Shown here: one piece after another, positions 58,256-60,090 of the stretch
Layout: the number at the start of each line of letters is the position of its first letter
Position numbering within the stretch: position 1 is the first letter of the stretch
Assembly: GCA_002261195.1 (NCBI GenBank)
Contig: MVBO01000089.1
Span: 1-60,090, forward strand
Length of the DNA stretch: 60,090 nucleotides
Reading direction: 5' to 3'
Source: Bifiguratus adelaidae
Taxonomy: Eukaryota > Mucoromycota > Endogonomycetes > Endogonales
Translations under genes and position numbers: made by a program
The notes under the pieces: model-generated
Seen by the model: the letters and a program-made list of their open reading frames with translations, nothing else
Databases searched by the model: none
What the model was told of the DNA's origin: nothing

Positions 58256-58890
58256 GGTGTAGAATCGTAGCCCGAGTGGGGCACAACGTCGTCAGGAACT
58301 GGAGCGTGTCTGTTGAGGTGACGATGCAGTTGAGCCAAGGGCGTAAATTTCGGCAATGGTGCGCTTGAAGGGAACGTTAAGGCGCGCGGGTGTGACTGTT
58401 GACACGCGGTAATTTAGGGGCGAATTAGAGAAACAATGGGCAAAAGGTCGCGCGCTTTTCAGGAATCCATTGCAACGATGCTGGAAGGAAAACACGTTGG
58501 ATTCACGTAGCAATAAGGGCTGCATGCAAGCAAGCGTTATTTGTTATTGTGCAATGTTAGTTGACATTTGAATGCCTGGCTCTCTCTTGTCCAGCAGGAT
58601 ATGATCATTATTCCCGAAGGGAGACTGGATTCAACAGGGAAAATATGGACCCTGAGGCGCTGTGGGTAGTTTGGAACCAAACAATCATGGAGCGGCACAC
58701 CTGGAAAAATATTTCCGGCACTGGCGGTTCGCTGGAGGCCACATTGGATGTTTCTGGGGACCGGCCACGTTCTACATTTCTCCTTCTTGTCATTGCACTC
58801 GTTCCTTACCGTCAAGAACTGCGGAACCATTGATTTAGTTCATCGTCGATCGTTTGCTCTCTTAGTGGATCCATTGACCTCGTGTTCAGC
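58256..58890. other. Divergent spacer between NF-YC and RhoGAP genes
   Basis: About 635 bp. A 90-codon plus-strand frame at 58561-58833 shows no family features and lacks support as a gene. The region probably holds both promoters and leaders. Confidence 0.5.
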
Positions 58891-60090
58891 ATGTTCAGAT
58901 TGCACAAAAGCACCAAGGTGGGCGACTTTGCGGTGCCTAAACTGCCAGCACGCTTTGGCATGAACGGCAGCCCAAACTTTGCCAACCTGTTGCACAAAAA
59001 GGTGGATGGGGATCGTTCAAAGATTAGCAAACCGAGCAAAATGAAGCGACGCAGTGGCGTCGTCAACGCCTTGGAAGTGGAAAATCCCTCCTCTACCATC
59101 CACAAATGGACCAAAGCTGGAGGTGTTGAAGAAGTATTCAAGCGAGTGACGCCGCGCTCAGGTGGTTTTATGCCTCAATCGGACAAGGACGTAGCCGAAT
59201 TGTTTCGTTCCGATCGTGTATGCATTGAAGCGTTCAATACCTTTGCTTCCTGTGCCGGTTTCGCCCTACTTGATATAGCCCACATGACGCGCTCCATTGA
59301 TACCAGCCTGAACCGACCCATGATCCACGACAATGTCAGTACCTTTACCTGGAAGAGTATCATGACCAAACATAGTCATTTGGGTACTTTGGCGAGCGAT
59401 GCGAGTGCAGTGAGCGGCTTGAGCCATTATACTATTAGTAGCCATGCCTCGACCAATACTTTTCGAACAAAGGGATCCAAATTGCTGTCGAAAATAAAAA
59501 AGAGCGGTACCTTGCTCTTTGAAAACAAGGGTGATGAGCTGATCACTGGGTTTGAAGAAGGTGAGTGATGGAAATCCATGGTCCCAACCTTATGGCGTCT
59601 TTTGTTATCAGTTCTACCGCCCAAGATTATCGGCATTCCATTGGCTGAAAGTATGGAACACGCGTCACAAGAGCTTCCCGATGGAAGACACGTTCCCTTT
59701 CTCATCTGGCGATGCTGGGAAGAGATACGACGTCGAGGCAAGAAATGATTAGGCCCGTTAATCGCAGATGCTCATGGACGTCCCTAGCATTGACAACAGA
59801 AGGCTTGTTTCGGATCAATGGAGGTGACAAGGAAATAACCGATCTGCTCCTTCTCTTTACTTATACATCCCAGCAAGACCTGTCGGTTGATCACCCCATC
59901 CTGTCCTCAACCAATCCACACAACCTCGGTAGCCTCATCAAGCGCTATCTATGTGCTATCCCAGGGGGGCTGATGGGCGGTGTGTTCGGTCTCGATATGC
60001 GCCGGACACTCTTGGACATTTGGTCAACGTCCACGGACGAACAAGCCAAACTGGAAGCAGCCCATCTCCTCGTTCGCCTTCTCCCGCCTC
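58891..60090 (+). CDS. RhoGAP-domain protein, 5' part
   Basis: Three exons visible, 58891-59560, 59612-59737, 59800 to beyond the window end; 362 residues so far. The first 220 residues are basic and serine-rich and unrecognised. Then comes a RhoGAP domain: KIIGIPLAESMEHASQELPD, HVPFLIWRCWEEIRRR, the arginine-finger motif EGLFRINGGDKEI and LGSLIKRYLCAIPGGLMGG. It should switch off a Rho-family GTPase. Intron 2 (59738-59799) needs a GC donor (GCAAGA) to join the arginine-finger motif in frame. The lower half of the domain lies outside the window. Confidence 0.88.

Noticed and set aside
58561-58833. 90-codon plus-strand frame before the RhoGAP gene
   Set aside because: No recognisable motif, no splice link to the RhoGAP exon and poor composition; kept as spacer.

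Overview
The window is nuclear DNA of a filamentous-type fungus. It encodes an ERMES subunit (Mdm12), a nuclear-encoded complex I subunit (so not a Saccharomyces-type yeast), a sterol glucosyltransferase with PH and GRAM domains, Pex11, Spc7/KNL1 and an Msd1/SSX2IP-like protein. About 139 short introns (mostly 45-70 nt) can be placed by reading frame. Protein style and intron density suggest a Mucoromycota-like or other intron-rich lineage; the genus cannot be read from the sequence. There are 28 protein genes with confident or fairly confident models (two run off the ends), two doubtful small genes and one tRNA. Gene density is about one per 2 kb with very short spacers. I built the exon models by hand; nearly all close in frame to a multiple of three, which is the main support for them.

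Layout. 1-2.4 kb: 5' end of rps4 (-) and a divergent SSX2IP/Msd1-like gene (+). 2.5-6.1 kb: an orphan ABC ATPase (+), SAP18 (-) and a PH-domain protein (-). 6.7-11.1 kb: MDM12 (-) and PMS1 (+), start codons 37 bp apart. 11.1-21.3 kb: a minus-strand head-to-tail run, CBS/PB1 membrane protein, PIH1, SEC7 and AP-3 sigma, with stop-to-start gaps of 2, 15 and 83 bp. 21.4-31.4 kb: TRM3/TARBP1 rRNA/tRNA-type 2'-O-methyltransferase, a UBC4/5-like E2, a TRAIP-like RING E3 and a small TMEM14-like membrane protein. 31.6-32.4 kb: tRNA-Ser(CGA) and an unresolved gene. 32.7-37.5 kb: AP180/CALM, NDUFS3 and ALG1. 37.5-39.5 kb: a 1.2-kb gene-free region rich in palindromes, then a Crz1-like zinc-finger gene. 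39.6-47.7 kb: paraoxonase-like, KNL1/Spc7, PEX11, CD2BP2/Lin1, WDR5. 47.8-58.3 kb: sterol glucosyltransferase, glycogen branching enzyme, ALG9, NF-YC. 58.9 kb to the end: 5' part of a RhoGAP gene.

Most genes are housekeeping, and no defence or biosynthetic cluster is visible. Functional pairings worth noting are SEC7 (Arf activator) beside the Arf-dependent coat subunit AP-3 sigma, and two N-glycan mannosyltransferases (ALG1, ALG9) 20 kb apart. The most unusual signals are the operon-like minus-strand run, a high share of GC-AG introns (8 of about 139), the palindrome cluster upstream of the zinc-finger gene, and several very small exons (15-26 nt).
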